Assembly: GCA_001825665.1 (NCBI GenBank)
Contig: MHXZ01000020.1
Location: forward strand, 1-38,888
Source: Planctomycetes bacterium GWF2_41_51
GTDB lineage: Bacteria > Planctomycetota > Phycisphaerae > Sedimentisphaerales > UBA12454
Direction of reading: 5' to 3'
Length of the DNA: 38,888 nucleotides
The position numbers were made by a program, and so were the translations under genes. Positions 1 through 9,461 of this stretch are shown here, piece by piece. The notes beneath the pieces are model-generated. The model did no database searches, was not told the origin of the DNA, and saw only the letters and a list, made by a program, of their open reading frames with translations. The first letter of the stretch is position 1; every line of letters starts with the position of its first letter.

Positions 1-278
1 TCCATATACAAATTAGCGCTATTAATAACGACTCCTGGAGCCTTCAGTATGTCAGGAATTTTAAAATAAACCTGTACCACTGCACCCCATCCTTCAGCGT
101 TCCAGCCTACTCGAGCGGTCTGGCTTGTCGAACTTATAGAGCCATCCCACATCGCAAATCCATCACTTCCAGTAACACCTTCCTGGATTGCAAGAGTCAT
201 TGTCTCTGCTCCGGCTGTCATAACAAAGATATACAATAAAAGTCCAGCCATCATAAATTTACTTTTCACAAATTTCAT
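1..278 (-). CDS. Secreted protein, N-terminal part only (C-terminus outside window)
   Basis: Reading leftward from an ATG at 278 the frame stays open to the window edge, giving 92 residues. It begins MKFVKSKFMMAGLLLYIFVMTAGAE, a basic start, a hydrophobic core and a likely signal peptidase site after AGA, so the product should be exported. The mature part (TMTLAIQEGVTGSDG, then VQVYFKIPDI and INSANLYM) resembles the start of DNRLRE/CBM96-type beta-sandwich modules, in which a variable lead is followed by strands of the 'sATLyl' kind; this is suggestive only. A perfect AGGAGG lies at 284-289, five bases before the ATG. It is the last visible gene of the minus-strand run regulator, pseudopilin, DUF4838 protein, and lies 42 bases downstream of the latter. 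The catalytic or binding function would be in the missing part. Confidence 0.7.
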   Translation of the reverse strand, partial: MKFVKSKFMMAGLLLYIFVMTAGAETMTLAIQEGVTGSDGFAMWDGSISSTSQTARVGWNAEGWGAVVQVYFKIPDILKAPGVVINSANLYM

Positions 279-320
279 AGCTACCTCCTGATTCCTAAAA
301 AAAATAAATTTCAATTTAAA

Positions 321-3107
321 TTAATTCCATACTGATTCTTCACAATAATTCAGCCAACCCATGTTACAGATAAAATCCGCTTCAACTGATGCACGGTAAC
401 TTAACAAATCAGTATAAGCCGTCTGCCAAGCTGTTTGCGCCGCCTCATAACCAGCACCATAAGGCGTATTTTGTAATGTTTCCCAAGCCTTTTGCGCAAT
501 CAAAGTTTTTTCTGCGTTTGTAAAACCTTTCTCAAGAAAATCTACCAAACGTTCAGCCATTGGATTTCCTACTGCCGCTGTTTGAGCATTTGTTATTAAT
601 GCCCTTCCACTTGCCATCACTTGAGGAGTAAAAATTGCATTAGCTCCAATAAACCATGAACCATAAGCAGGTGAAACAGTTGTGTTGTCAGAAACAGTTT
701 GCCAATAATCGAAATATGCCCGCACAGCTAATTCTGCAGATCCGAAAGATTCGTAAAATTCATCTAATATTGTTTCAATTTCAGAATTGTCATTGTGCCA
801 TTTTTGAGCTAACCTGGCAAAATCAACCATATCGATTTTGCTATCGCCATTCAAATCTCCACATTTATTTTTAATTTCGCAGCCTGATGCATCATTTAGC
901 CACCAATTCGATAGAACTGCCAAATCGCTTAAATCTATACTGTTGTCGCCATTTACATCTGCTCCCCAATTCTCCCATTGAGCGTCAATATGTGTTTGCA
1001 CACGAGCAAGCATATACAGATTCAAAGCCTGTGTGCTCCATTGACCTGTGAGGGAATCAAAGTGTGTGGCAAACATACCTCTTCTTAAGGCATAAAGAAA
1101 ATCTGCCCCAAGCTTTCGTGCAAAATTAATAGGATAATTATGGCCATCTAAAAAATAATTTGGCCTTAAGTACAATTTAGCGCCGGTATCAGCCCAACCA
1201 TTCCATGCATCACGAAATTCTTTGCGTTTGGAATCCGTCCATGGGAACATAAGACCTGGTACAATTCCTATCACAACTCGATCATTCAACTGAATACCGC
1301 CAAGAGGCCCCTTTGCATAATTGGTATAAGCCCAGGCATGAAGAGTAACATCGGGGTATCCTCTACCCGCAGCTTCCTGTTGTACGGCCAAAAGATATTT
1401 AGCCAATCTTGTTGACATAGAACCTAAATGCATGTACCAATCTGATTCACCGGCATTGAATGCATTTGTTGCATATGTTAAACGCTCTGCCCACGGTATT
1501 GTCAGGTCTGGGTCTTGCGCATCCCATACCATACAATCTGGACATGTACATTTGGTTGCTGTATCGTTTTGTGCACAAGCTATAAACCCAGATGCCCCGG
1601 CAGCTATCCAGTTATCCACTATCTGATGATGGAAATTAGGATTTGATAAATTCATGGATACTAAATCAGTGCGACCATTATGATAGTAAGGATCCGAACG
1701 TCTGGTGCCATCGGGCAGCAAATTAAAATATTCGGGGTGCGTCGAATGATATGTATCCCACCAGGTTCCAAACGCTTCGCCATACTCTAGGTTAATACTT
1801 CGACAGAATCCCTGACGACGAAGCCATAAAGATTGAGCATCCATATAGTTTGCCCGCACCTCGTTACTCGACCAACCGCCGGCACTAAATCCCCAATTCC
1901 AGGGATTGTAGTCTCCAAGACGTGTATGTTTGAGAATAGGCTTATCTATAATGGCAATACTGTCAGCAACAATATTTGAAGTCGGCGGAATAATTTCCCC
2001 CTTAGACCCAGGCCAGAGCCACTTAACTCCCATATATTGTTCAAGGAATCTATATACTGCAAGCATTGTACCTATTCGAGTATCATTTACATGCAGCATC
2101 CCTAGCGGGTTTCCGACACTATCATGCCCGGCAAGAAAGAGATTGTTCCCTACATTTCTTATAACGTAGGCATTGTCTTCAAGGTAACTGCCATTTATTC
2201 CTGCCGCAGCAGTTGCGTTGCATGCCCCAATATAAATTAAACCATCAAAATTAGAAGGTTTAGTATTTTCCTGATATATCCCTAATAAAATGCCAGTTGC
2301 CTGTTCGATGTGATACTGCAATTCATTAGCAGCAACAGTTTCAGTTTGCTTTGGTATTCCAGAAGGTATTACTATCGCAGTAGACGCCGTTCCTGATTGT
2401 ACTATTGTTAACGGTTGTGTCGGCACTGTGTCATCGATCATATCCGCCAATATCTCTGTATCAGAAAGAGCATGATTGAACAAACGAACATTATCCAGAG
2501 AACCACAATAATGGGGTACACTTCCAGACCAACCGACACGAAGAGGATAATTCGATGTTGAAATTGGGATACTGCTGCTATTAAGCCGCACACGTCTCTT
2601 ACGAACGCCGTCAACATATCCTGCAAGATATTGCCCATCATATGTAACCGCTATATGCAACCATACTCCATTTGGAATCAAACCAGTCATGATCACATAA
2701 TCAGTTATATTAGGAACACCGTCTAATGTAACCATAAGATTAGCATTGCTTTTCCAGATTCGAAATGCCCCCAATTTCCAAACAATCGTATCTCTCAAAG
2801 AACTCTGATCAGCTTTAATCCACGCTATCATCGTAAATCCACTTGTGATACTGTCAAGGCTAACTGAATCTGGGGCCTCAAAATATGTATTTCCGTCAAA
2901 ATCAAGGGAATATTGTGAATTACCGCCATGACCTGTTTGCCATTTCGGCTGTCCCATGAACAAAGCATTATTGGCATTGCCTGCAGTATCTCCAACTGTC
3001 GTAGCTGAACCTTCTTCTAATAAATATTCTACTATACGGTCGGCAAAAAGATTTTTTGCGCAAACAATAACAAGTAATAAAATAAATATTTGAAGAAATC
3101 GTTGCAT
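321..3107 (-). CDS. Secreted LamG + DUF4838 glycosidase-like protein with internal dockerin-like pair
   Basis: 928 residues. A signal peptide (1-23, MQRFLQIFILLLVIVCAKNLFA) is followed by a LamG/concanavalin A-like domain (about 24-225), then a GH67-N-like region (about 235-385, VAANELQYHI, YMGVKWLWPG) and a DUF4838 region (from about 390) with its usual cysteine cluster CTCPDC. DUF4838 proteins are glycosidase-like proteins without an assigned reaction. Two calcium-loop repeats, DVNGDNSIDLSDL (from residue 717) and DLNGDSKIDMVDF (from 751), form a type I dockerin-like pair at about 716-768. It sits inside the DUF4838 region, between the ARVQTHIDAQW segment and ILDEFYESFG, which are normally continuous. 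The start has AGGA at 3117-3120, in the end of the pseudopilin gene five bases upstream. It is probably an exported polysaccharide-binding or degrading protein; the substrate is unknown. Confidence 0.85.
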   Translation of the reverse strand: MQRFLQIFILLLVIVCAKNLFADRIVEYLLEEGSATTVGDTAGNANNALFMGQPKWQTGHGGNSQYSLDFDGNTYFEAPDSVSLDSITSGFTMIAWIKADQSSLRDTIVWKLGAFRIWKSNANLMVTLDGVPNITDYVIMTGLIPNGVWLHIAVTYDGQYLAGYVDGVRKRRVRLNSSSIPISTSNYPLRVGWSGSVPHYCGSLDNVRLFNHALSDTEILADMIDDTVPTQPLTIVQSGTASTAIVIPSGIPKQTETVAANELQYHIEQATGILLGIYQENTKPSNFDGLIYIGACNATAAAGINGSYLEDNAYVIRNVGNNLFLAGHDSVGNPLGMLHVNDTRIGTMLAVYRFLEQYMGVKWLWPGSKGEIIPPTSNIVADSIAIIDKPILKHTRLGDYNPWNWGFSAGGWSSNEVRANYMDAQSLWLRRQGFCRSINLEYGEAFGTWWDTYHSTHPEYFNLLPDGTRRSDPYYHNGRTDLVSMNLSNPNFHHQIVDNWIAAGASGFIACAQNDTATKCTCPDCMVWDAQDPDLTIPWAERLTYATNAFNAGESDWYMHLGSMSTRLAKYLLAVQQEAAGRGYPDVTLHAWAYTNYAKGPLGGIQLNDRVVIGIVPGLMFPWTDSKRKEFRDAWNGWADTGAKLYLRPNYFLDGHNYPINFARKLGADFLYALRRGMFATHFDSLTGQWSTQALNLYMLARVQTHIDAQWENWGADVNGDNSIDLSDLAVLSNWWLNDASGCEIKNKCGDLNGDSKIDMVDFARLAQKWHNDNSEIETILDEFYESFGSAELAVRAYFDYWQTVSDNTTVSPAYGSWFIGANAIFTPQVMASGRALITNAQTAAVGNPMAERLVDFLEKGFTNAEKTLIAQKAWETLQNTPYGAGYEAAQTAWQTAYTDLLSYRASVEADFICNMGWLNYCEESVWN

Positions 3108-3112
3108 TGATT

Positions 3113-3949
3113 TTACATCCTATTTCCGGGGATTGGATCTAAACTATATGAATCTACAATTGAATCACGCACAGAACTTACATGACCATCCCACAACAAC
3201 ACATCTAAGGCACGGCCATTCTGATGGCGGTATTCGACTTGTCGGCCACTGGGATTCGTATCATGGTCATATGGGGCATTCCGAGTCCCATCTGGTAAGA
3301 AAAGATCGGTAGTGGAACGTATATTTTCAGGAGCAAAAAAATCCATGTAGAAGCTATCGGCATGAGCTACTAAGTTTGAAGGATTCCTGAAGTTGGTAAG
3401 TTTTGCAGCAGGTTTATTTACATTAGCGCCAGGTTGATAATAACCTTGATCGGTAGTATTTCGACCGTATCCAATGTTTTGCAACCAGAACGGATATTTT
3501 GGGGGCACATTAAAACGAACATCACTCCAACTATATCCTGTGCAGCCACCAGGATCGGGCTTAGCATCAAAATGCGATAATGAAGGACATACGAGCCAAG
3601 CTGGTCTTTTAATCGGAGGAGAATTACGGTAATCATTTTGTGTCGGAACCGATTTTAACCCATTATAGACTGTCCACAACTGAGCTGCCCAATAAAGGCC
3701 TGAATTCATGGGTTTATCATAACGTGTAAGAACTAATTTGCCATCATTAGCAGTTGAATATAACATTTCAGCAGCACCAATCGTTCGAGCATTAGTTTTG
3801 CAAATCGTAAACCGTGCCTGTTCGCGGGCCTTATTTAAAGCCGGCAGCAACACTGCCAATAACATCGCAATAATTGAAATAACCACTAAAAGCTCAACCA
3901 GTGTAAACGCTGAAAGTTTTCGGTTTGTGTTAAGAGTTACGGCCATCAT
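3113..3949 (-). CDS. Type II-secretion pseudopilin-like protein (N-methylation motif, DGH tail)
   Basis: 278 residues. Residues 11-35 carry the prepilin cleavage and methylation segment [14 protein letters not shown] followed by a single hydrophobic helix; the residue before the cleavage point is Ala, not the usual Gly. The C-terminal part ends [13 protein letters not shown], the DGH-type tail seen in the very numerous planctomycete/lentisphaerote pseudopilin-like proteins (DUF1559-type). The body is periplasmic or surface-facing, rich in Tyr, Pro and Asn. It overlaps the regulator by four bases (ATGA), and a strong GGAGG at 3954-3958 serves either of two adjacent ATGs (3949 or 3946; spacing favours the second). 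It lies five bases before the secreted DUF4838 gene, so it is co-transcribed and probably works in export or surface handling of that product; that role is inferred. Confidence 0.85.
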   Translation of the reverse strand: MMAVTLNTNRKLSAFTLVELLVVISIIAMLLAVLLPALNKAREQARFTICKTNARTIGAAEMLYSTANDGKLVLTRYDKPMNSGLYWAAQLWTVYNGLKSVPTQNDYRNSPPIKRPAWLVCPSLSHFDAKPDPGGCTGYSWSDVRFNVPPKYPFWLQNIGYGRNTTDQGYYQPGANVNKPAAKLTNFRNPSNLVAHADSFYMDFFAPENIRSTTDLFLPDGTRNAPYDHDTNPSGRQVEYRHQNGRALDVLLWDGHVSSVRDSIVDSYSLDPIPGNRM

Positions 3950-5094
3950 CTTACCTCCGTAATGGGAATTTTCTGAAAAGATTTTCTATTAGCATTATGT
4001 CGTTGAATCAAAACAGGACAGGGAAGAACAATTTCCCTAATAATATTGTTTTTACCTTCAATTGTTTCTAACAAAAGCTCCATCGCCCTTTCACCCAACC
4101 TGGTAAAATCGGGATTTGTAGTCGGCCAATGATAATGGTACCCTTCACCCATTTCCAACCAAGGAACAAAGTCCGGAAGAATGTTATCAAAACCAGCCAA
4201 TTCAACTCCTGTCGGAACTTTATAACCATTAGAAATAAGCCAATAATAAACACTCGCGGCCTGTCCATCACTGGATGCTATAATTGCATCAGGCCGTTTA
4301 GATGAATTCATAATTGTTTCAAGCTTATCATACGAATACTTCAAACTATTGCCTGACCAACTTTCAACAGAGAAAATTATTCCACTATCATTTGCCAATT
4401 CTTGTTGAATTGCTTTTCTAATGCCAGACAAACGATCCTGAATTGCTCTGTTAGATTCATCCAAAGAATTGTAGTAAAATAAAAGTTTTCTTCGTCCCTT
4501 TGCAATTAGATGCTTAGTAATTTCATAGCCAGCATTGCAGTTATCGAATACAACACTTGACCTTTGCATGCTTGTTTGTGCAAGGTCTACGGTAACGATT
4601 GGGGTATCTTTAAACTCACTAGCTAAATATTCATACTCAGAACATCTGGGGTCGGCAGGATAAAGCACTAATCCATCTATGCCGCCTTCTATAAATGCTG
4701 CGACTATTTGCTTTTCTCTGTCGAAATCCCCATTACTATTGGCAACTTCGAGCCTATATCCGCTTTTACAAGTGACCCTTTCAATTCCTTCAAGGATTTT
4801 GTAACCAAATGCATTTTTTACCGCAAAACTATTGGTAATATAGCCAATCCTTTTTACTATTGGATAATCTTTAGACTTGGCAGGTTTAGGTGAAATATAA
4901 ATGCCGCTCCCTTGTCTTTTAACAACCACACCTTCCTGCGCTAAAATCTTTACGGCCTCAAGTATTGTGACATAGCTAACATTGTACTCTTTAGCCAATT
5001 CTCTTACAGTTGGTAACTTATCACTGACTTTACATTTACCAGAAACAATATAGTCAGCCACAATCTTATCTTTAACCATTATACTTGAAATCAT
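3946..5094 (-). CDS. GntR/LacI-hybrid sugar-responsive transcriptional regulator
   Basis: 382 residues. The N-terminus (1-70) is a GntR-type winged helix ([32 protein letters not shown], wing [11 protein letters not shown]), followed from about 83 by a LacI-type periplasmic-binding-protein fold for effector binding ([61 protein letters not shown]). Such hybrids resemble the AraR group: DNA binding through the GntR domain, sugar release or binding through the C-terminus. It is first in the minus-strand operon with the pseudopilin and DUF4838 genes, and its promoter region is shared with the rhamnosidase operon, so it may control one or both directions. The start ATG at 5094 has AAAGGA six to seven bases upstream. 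The ligand is not predictable from sequence. Confidence 0.85.
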   Translation of the reverse strand: MISSIMVKDKIVADYIVSGKCKVSDKLPTVRELAKEYNVSYVTILEAVKILAQEGVVVKRQGSGIYISPKPAKSKDYPIVKRIGYITNSFAVKNAFGYKILEGIERVTCKSGYRLEVANSNGDFDREKQIVAAFIEGGIDGLVLYPADPRCSEYEYLASEFKDTPIVTVDLAQTSMQRSSVVFDNCNAGYEITKHLIAKGRRKLLFYYNSLDESNRAIQDRLSGIRKAIQQELANDSGIIFSVESWSGNSLKYSYDKLETIMNSSKRPDAIIASSDGQAASVYYWLISNGYKVPTGVELAGFDNILPDFVPWLEMGEGYHYHWPTTNPDFTRLGERAMELLLETIEGKNNIIREIVLPCPVLIQRHNANRKSFQKIPITEVR

Positions 5095-5353
5095 TTTAAG
5101 TCCTTTTGGAATTCTTTAACCAGTGTATATCAATTTATTTCAATTATCCATAAAAGTCAAGTCATTTCTTATTTTTTCTATTTTTTTTCAAAAGCTCTAC
5201 AAATTTAACTGCTAAAAACCCCGTTTTTTTAACAAAAACAATAATATTTACCCCTCAATCACTTTTAAACACTTTTGAATTGATTTTTATTGTTAAATGT
5301 TTTACACTGCAAATGCAATTAGAATTGAATTAGAAACTAAGGGATTAACATTT
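5095..5353. promoter_or_regulatory. Divergent promoter region between regulator operon and rhamnosidase operon
   Basis: A 259-base AT-rich gap with runs of T and A. For the plus-strand operon a candidate promoter is TTGATT (5280-5285), 17 bases, TACACT (5303-5308), which would place the transcript start near 5315 and the ATG about 40 bases on. For the regulator, reading leftward, TTGACT followed 17 bases later by TAAATT is a weaker candidate. A direct repeat TCAATT-TATT-TCAATT (5130-5145, 10-base period) lies between the regulator start and its candidate promoter and could be an operator. A short inverted repeat AAAAAC-CCC-GTTTTT occurs near 5214. All assignments are by eye. Confidence 0.4.
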
Positions 5354-7723
5354 ATGATTAAATTGATATACAAAACCCCGTTTGATCCATTAGCGTGGCC
5401 AGGGAACTGGGTATGGACACAAGATTCTGGAAGCAGTTTTGAAGTAGTCCAGTTCTGCACTTATTTTCCAAGCAAGGCCTCACTACCAGTCCGTCTGCAT
5501 CTTTCAGCGGATAACAGATACAAGCTTTATCTTAACGGAAAATTTATAGGTCTCGGACCTCAAAGAGGATCACTCGATAGATATTTTTTTGATACATACG
5601 ATTTTTCATCTCTGAAATCGGAATCTGGTCCATATGTTATTTCTGCTGTAGTGTGGTATGACAGAGACACTGCTCCAACAGGACAAGTGAGTTCCCGACC
5701 AGGTTTTCTCGGTGTGCTTGAGTATTTAGATGGTAAAATTCGTTGCACGCCAGAATTATGGAAATACAGAAGATGGTTGGGTAACCAAACGCTTCCGTTG
5801 CCAGAGCATGCTCTTTGTATAGGGGCAGGATATGATATGGTCGGTTATACTTTAGATGATCACTGCCCATCAAAAGAAGTCTTTGAAAAAGAGTATAAAC
5901 CAGTGAAAGTTTTGGGTCTTGCCAGAGATCATCTAAAAGAAAAACATCCTCAATTACTTCTGCAATGGAATTTATTTCCCAGGACTTTACCTGCTTTAAA
6001 GGCTGAAACATTTGGTTTAGGAAATTGCAGACGTGTAATAATAGATGGTATTGCGTCAGAAAAGGGGGATTTGCAAAATAAAATTTCATTCCTTGCAAAA
6101 AATTCGTCGAATAATTCAGAATCGATAGTTGTGCCAGCAAATAGCAAATATAAAATTATTTTGGATAAGGAGGTTTTAGTTGTTGGGTATCCAAAGTTAA
6201 AGGTAAGTGGCGGAGATGGTGCTTGTATAGACGTAACCTATCAGGAAGGCTTGCAGTTGAATGATGATGTTAAAAGTAAGGGCAATCGAAATGAAGTAGG
6301 TAACAGAATCATGGTTGGGATAACAGATCGGTTACGACTACAAGGTAAAGACGACATTATATTTGAGCCATTATGGTGCAGATGCTGGAGATACATAGAG
6401 CTTGATATTCAAACTAAACAGCAGCCGCTTGAATTAAAGGAATTATCATATAGATCAACTGGTTATCCAAACGAAATAAAATCAACATTTGAAGCGGATA
6501 GTTGGTTTAGTCGTTTAATAGAGCCGGGTATAAGAACATTTGAACTATGCACAAATGAAACATATTTCGATTGCCCTTATTATGAACAAGTACAATATAT
6601 AGGTGATTCTCGAATCGAAGCCTTATTGTCTTACGTTATATCGAATGATGACAGATTAGCAAGAGAAGCTATTGATGCATTTGATCGCTCACGTTTGCCA
6701 AATGGATTGACTCAGGGCGGCTATCCAATTCGAGGCGTAAGTGAATTACCACTTTTTAGCCTTATTTATATCGCGATGCTCAATGATTTTCTTATGTGGC
6801 GCGGCGATGTTGATTTTATTCGCAGGTATATGCTTGGTGTTGAAACGATCTTATATTATTTCAACTCTTTAATTAAAGCAGATGGACTTGTTGGCAGAAA
6901 AACATTGCGTAAGGAAAAAAGCTGCCTTTACGCTCCCGAATGGTATATAGTTGATGCAACTAACCATCCTGCTTGGCCAAATGGGGAACCGCCAGGGTCA
7001 TCTGAAGGCAACAGTTTCATAGTTAGCTTTTTCTATTTATACGCACTTCAACAATCGATTAATATTTATCGGGTTATGGGCAATATAGAACGTGCAGATC
7101 AGCTTGAAATGCAGGCCAAGAATATCAGGGATATATTACGCAAAAAGGCATTTGATCCCGATCGCCAGATATTTATCGATGAACCAAGTGGTTTACATTT
7201 AAGTCAACATACAAATATCTTAGCAATCCTCACTGATACATATCTAGGTGTTGTTGATGGACAGATTTTAATGGATAATATTTTAAACAACCCAATTGTT
7301 GTAAAAGCCACTGTTTATTTTAAATTTTATCTTTATGAAGCTATGTACCATATTGGACGAACCGATTTGATTTGGCCGGATTTGAAATTATGGCATGATA
7401 TGCTTGATAACGGCCTGACGACATTTTTGGAAAAACCTGAACCATCGCGGAGTGATTGTCATGGTTGGTCATCACATCCTCTATATCATTTCATAGCATC
7501 AATATTAGGTGTAAGACCAAAGGTTCCCGGTTGTTCTAGTCTTACAATAAAGCCTTTGTTAAATATCAAAACTAATCCACCCTTGCCGCAGATATTAGCC
7601 GCTAAGTTCCCTACTCCGAATGGAGATTGTTATCTCCGTCTTACGGCATGCAAGGATGGATGGGATATTTATAAAGAAATTCCACCTGAAATTGCAACAT
7701 TCGATTCGGAATTATTTGATTAA
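5354..7723 (+). CDS. GH78-like alpha-L-rhamnosidase family protein (divergent active-site loop)
   Basis: 789 residues from the ATG at 5354, which has AAGGGA nine bases upstream; an in-frame ATG at 5297 has no ribosome binding site and would overlap the candidate promoter. An N-terminal lectin-like/beta-sandwich region (LHLSADNRYKLYLNGKFIGLGP, about 1-130) precedes further beta domains and, from about 390, a six-hairpin barrel. The catalytic loop reads FDCPYYEQVQYIGDSR, corresponding to the DCPxRxERxGWxGD loop of classical GH78 but with YYEQVQY in the middle; the later TTFLEKPEP and CHGWSSHP segments correspond to the GH78 second acidic motif and C-terminal histidine motif. There is no signal peptide, so it should act on imported glycosides in the cytoplasm. 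It heads a plus-strand operon with a second GH78 40 bases downstream. A rhamnosidase-fold glycosidase is well supported; exact sugar specificity is not. Confidence 0.8.
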   Translation: MIKLIYKTPFDPLAWPGNWVWTQDSGSSFEVVQFCTYFPSKASLPVRLHLSADNRYKLYLNGKFIGLGPQRGSLDRYFFDTYDFSSLKSESGPYVISAVVWYDRDTAPTGQVSSRPGFLGVLEYLDGKIRCTPELWKYRRWLGNQTLPLPEHALCIGAGYDMVGYTLDDHCPSKEVFEKEYKPVKVLGLARDHLKEKHPQLLLQWNLFPRTLPALKAETFGLGNCRRVIIDGIASEKGDLQNKISFLAKNSSNNSESIVVPANSKYKIILDKEVLVVGYPKLKVSGGDGACIDVTYQEGLQLNDDVKSKGNRNEVGNRIMVGITDRLRLQGKDDIIFEPLWCRCWRYIELDIQTKQQPLELKELSYRSTGYPNEIKSTFEADSWFSRLIEPGIRTFELCTNETYFDCPYYEQVQYIGDSRIEALLSYVISNDDRLAREAIDAFDRSRLPNGLTQGGYPIRGVSELPLFSLIYIAMLNDFLMWRGDVDFIRRYMLGVETILYYFNSLIKADGLVGRKTLRKEKSCLYAPEWYIVDATNHPAWPNGEPPGSSEGNSFIVSFFYLYALQQSINIYRVMGNIERADQLEMQAKNIRDILRKKAFDPDRQIFIDEPSGLHLSQHTNILAILTDTYLGVVDGQILMDNILNNPIVVKATVYFKFYLYEAMYHIGRTDLIWPDLKLWHDMLDNGLTTFLEKPEPSRSDCHGWSSHPLYHFIASILGVRPKVPGCSSLTIKPLLNIKTNPPLPQILAAKFPTPNGDCYLRLTACKDGWDIYKEIPPEIATFDSELFD

Positions 7724-7752
7724 ATGAACCCACTTGATATATAAATTGTTAT

Positions 7753-7756
7753 GGAG
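7753..7756 (+). promoter_or_regulatory. Ribosome binding site choosing TTG start at 7764
   Basis: GGAG lies seven bases before the TTG at 7764. The in-frame TTG at 7734 has no comparable site, so the shorter start is preferred. Confidence 0.6.
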
Positions 7757-7763
7757 ATTTAAA

Positions 7764-9461
7764 TTGATAAAAGATATTTACAAAAGGTCTGTGCCTGAAG
7801 AACTAACGAGACGATATATTTTACCAACACGTATTGTCTGGCAAAGCCAGGATTTAGTGCAAAATAAAAGTGGCGATGAATTGTTGATTAGCAAATCACA
7901 TCAATCCGCTTTGCAAAATTTATCATGCTGTATTTTAAAATATGAAGACATGCCATCCGGTATTCTTTTGGATTTTGGGTGCGAATTGAATGGTGGAATC
8001 AGAATCACTGTTAATGAAACATCAGAAAGTAAGCCTGTTCGATTACGTATTCGTTTTGGTGAATCTGTAAGTGAAGCAATGGGGCAACCCAATAATAATC
8101 ATGCAATGCATGATAGTATTGTTGAGGCACCATGGCTTGGAACATTTGAGTTCGGCAACACAGGCTTTAGATTTGTCAGAGTTGATATTGTTGACAAAAA
8201 TACATTTATTGAGATCAAGCAACTATGTGCAGTATTAGTATTTCGAGATTTGGAATATAAAGGCAAATTCGAATGTAATGATGAACGACTTAATAAAATC
8301 TGGCAAACGGGCGCTTATACTGTCCATCTTAATATGCAGGAATATTTATGGGATGGCCTCAAAAGAGACCGACTTGTCTGGCTTGGAGATATGCATCCTG
8401 AAGTGATGACAATTAATTATGTTTTTGGCAATAACCAGATTGTTCCTCAAAGCCTTGACTTTGTTAAGGACATAACTCCACTTCCTAAATGGATTAATGA
8501 AATCCCTTCTTATTCATTATGGTGGATTCTCGTTCAAAAAGACTGGTATATGTATCAGGGGGACATCAAATATCTCAAAAATCAGAGAAGTTATTTGCTT
8601 GGTTTGATTGACCAATTATTGGGTTATATCAATGAATCTAATCAAGAGATACTGCCAAATCAGCGATTTCTGGATTGGCCAACAACCGGCGATAAAAATG
8701 CTTTGGATGGCGGCCTACAAGCTATGATGATACTTGCCTTTAAGGCGGGAGCCTGGCTTTGTAAGCATCTGCAAGAATTTTCCGAGGAGCAAAAATGTCT
8801 TGATGCTGTTGCAAGACTATCAAGGATTAAACCTATCGATACACATAGAAAGCAAGCAATTGCAATAATGGCTCTTGCAAATATGCTTGACTCCGAAAAA
8901 ACTAATAATTTGTTAAGTGCTGAACCCTGCGATGGGATATCAACTTTTTTTGGATATTACATACTGCAGGCTCATTCTCTAATCTACAATTATCAGGAAG
9001 CTTTGGATATAATTCGTGATTATTGGGGCGCTATGCTGGATTTAGGCGCCACAACTTTTTGGGAAGATTTTGATATTGCATGGAAAGATAGTTCTCGCAT
9101 CGACGAAATCGTTCCATTAGGAAAGAAAGATTTTCATATCGAATATGGTAAAGGTTGCTATAAAAGTACACGTCACAGTTTATGTCATGGCTGGGCTAGC
9201 GGACCAACCGCATGGTTAAGCGAGCACGTTTTAGGTTTTCAGCCTTTGGAGCCGGGTTCAAAAAAACTACTTATAAAACCTGAATTGGCAGATTTAAATT
9301 GGGCTAAAGGCACTTTTCCAACACCTTATGGCAAGGTTACTGTTAGTCATGAAAAAGACAAGCATGGACAAGTTCATACCATAATTGAAAAGCCTGATGA
9401 TATCGAAATTATCAAAAAAGATAATATAAAAAATAAAGGGTTAGAAAAAATTGTTTCGTAA
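7764..9461 (+). CDS. GH78 alpha-L-rhamnosidase (TTG start)
   Basis: 565 residues from a TTG chosen by the GGAG at 7753-7756. The N-terminal 150 residues form a beta-sandwich (LDFGCELNGGIRITV, GFRFVRVDIV) followed by the six-hairpin catalytic barrel. The hallmark loop WDGLKRDRLVWLGDMHPE is intact, as are GATTFWEDFD, which carries the second conserved acidic residue, and LCHGWASGPTAWLSEHVLG near the C-terminus. The family hydrolyses terminal alpha-L-rhamnosyl bonds. It is shorter than most multidomain GH78 enzymes and has no signal peptide, pointing to cytoplasmic removal of rhamnose from an imported glycoside. Its end overlaps the start of the following hydrolase by 11 bases, so the two are translated together. 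It is only distantly like the upstream GH78-like protein, so they probably differ in substrate or linkage. Confidence 0.88.
   Translation: MIKDIYKRSVPEELTRRYILPTRIVWQSQDLVQNKSGDELLISKSHQSALQNLSCCILKYEDMPSGILLDFGCELNGGIRITVNETSESKPVRLRIRFGESVSEAMGQPNNNHAMHDSIVEAPWLGTFEFGNTGFRFVRVDIVDKNTFIEIKQLCAVLVFRDLEYKGKFECNDERLNKIWQTGAYTVHLNMQEYLWDGLKRDRLVWLGDMHPEVMTINYVFGNNQIVPQSLDFVKDITPLPKWINEIPSYSLWWILVQKDWYMYQGDIKYLKNQRSYLLGLIDQLLGYINESNQEILPNQRFLDWPTTGDKNALDGGLQAMMILAFKAGAWLCKHLQEFSEEQKCLDAVARLSRIKPIDTHRKQAIAIMALANMLDSEKTNNLLSAEPCDGISTFFGYYILQAHSLIYNYQEALDIIRDYWGAMLDLGATTFWEDFDIAWKDSSRIDEIVPLGKKDFHIEYGKGCYKSTRHSLCHGWASGPTAWLSEHVLGFQPLEPGSKKLLIKPELADLNWAKGTFPTPYGKVTVSHEKDKHGQVHTIIEKPDDIEIIKKDNIKNKGLEKIVS

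Noticed and set aside
321-3107. Genuine cellulosome component
   Set aside because: One internal dockerin-like pair and no cohesin or scaffoldin in the window; similar repeats are common in planctomycete exported proteins without cellulosomes.
5297-5353. Longer N-terminus of the first rhamnosidase-like protein from the ATG at 5297
   Set aside because: No ribosome binding site, the lead does not resemble the family, and it overlaps the candidate -10 element.
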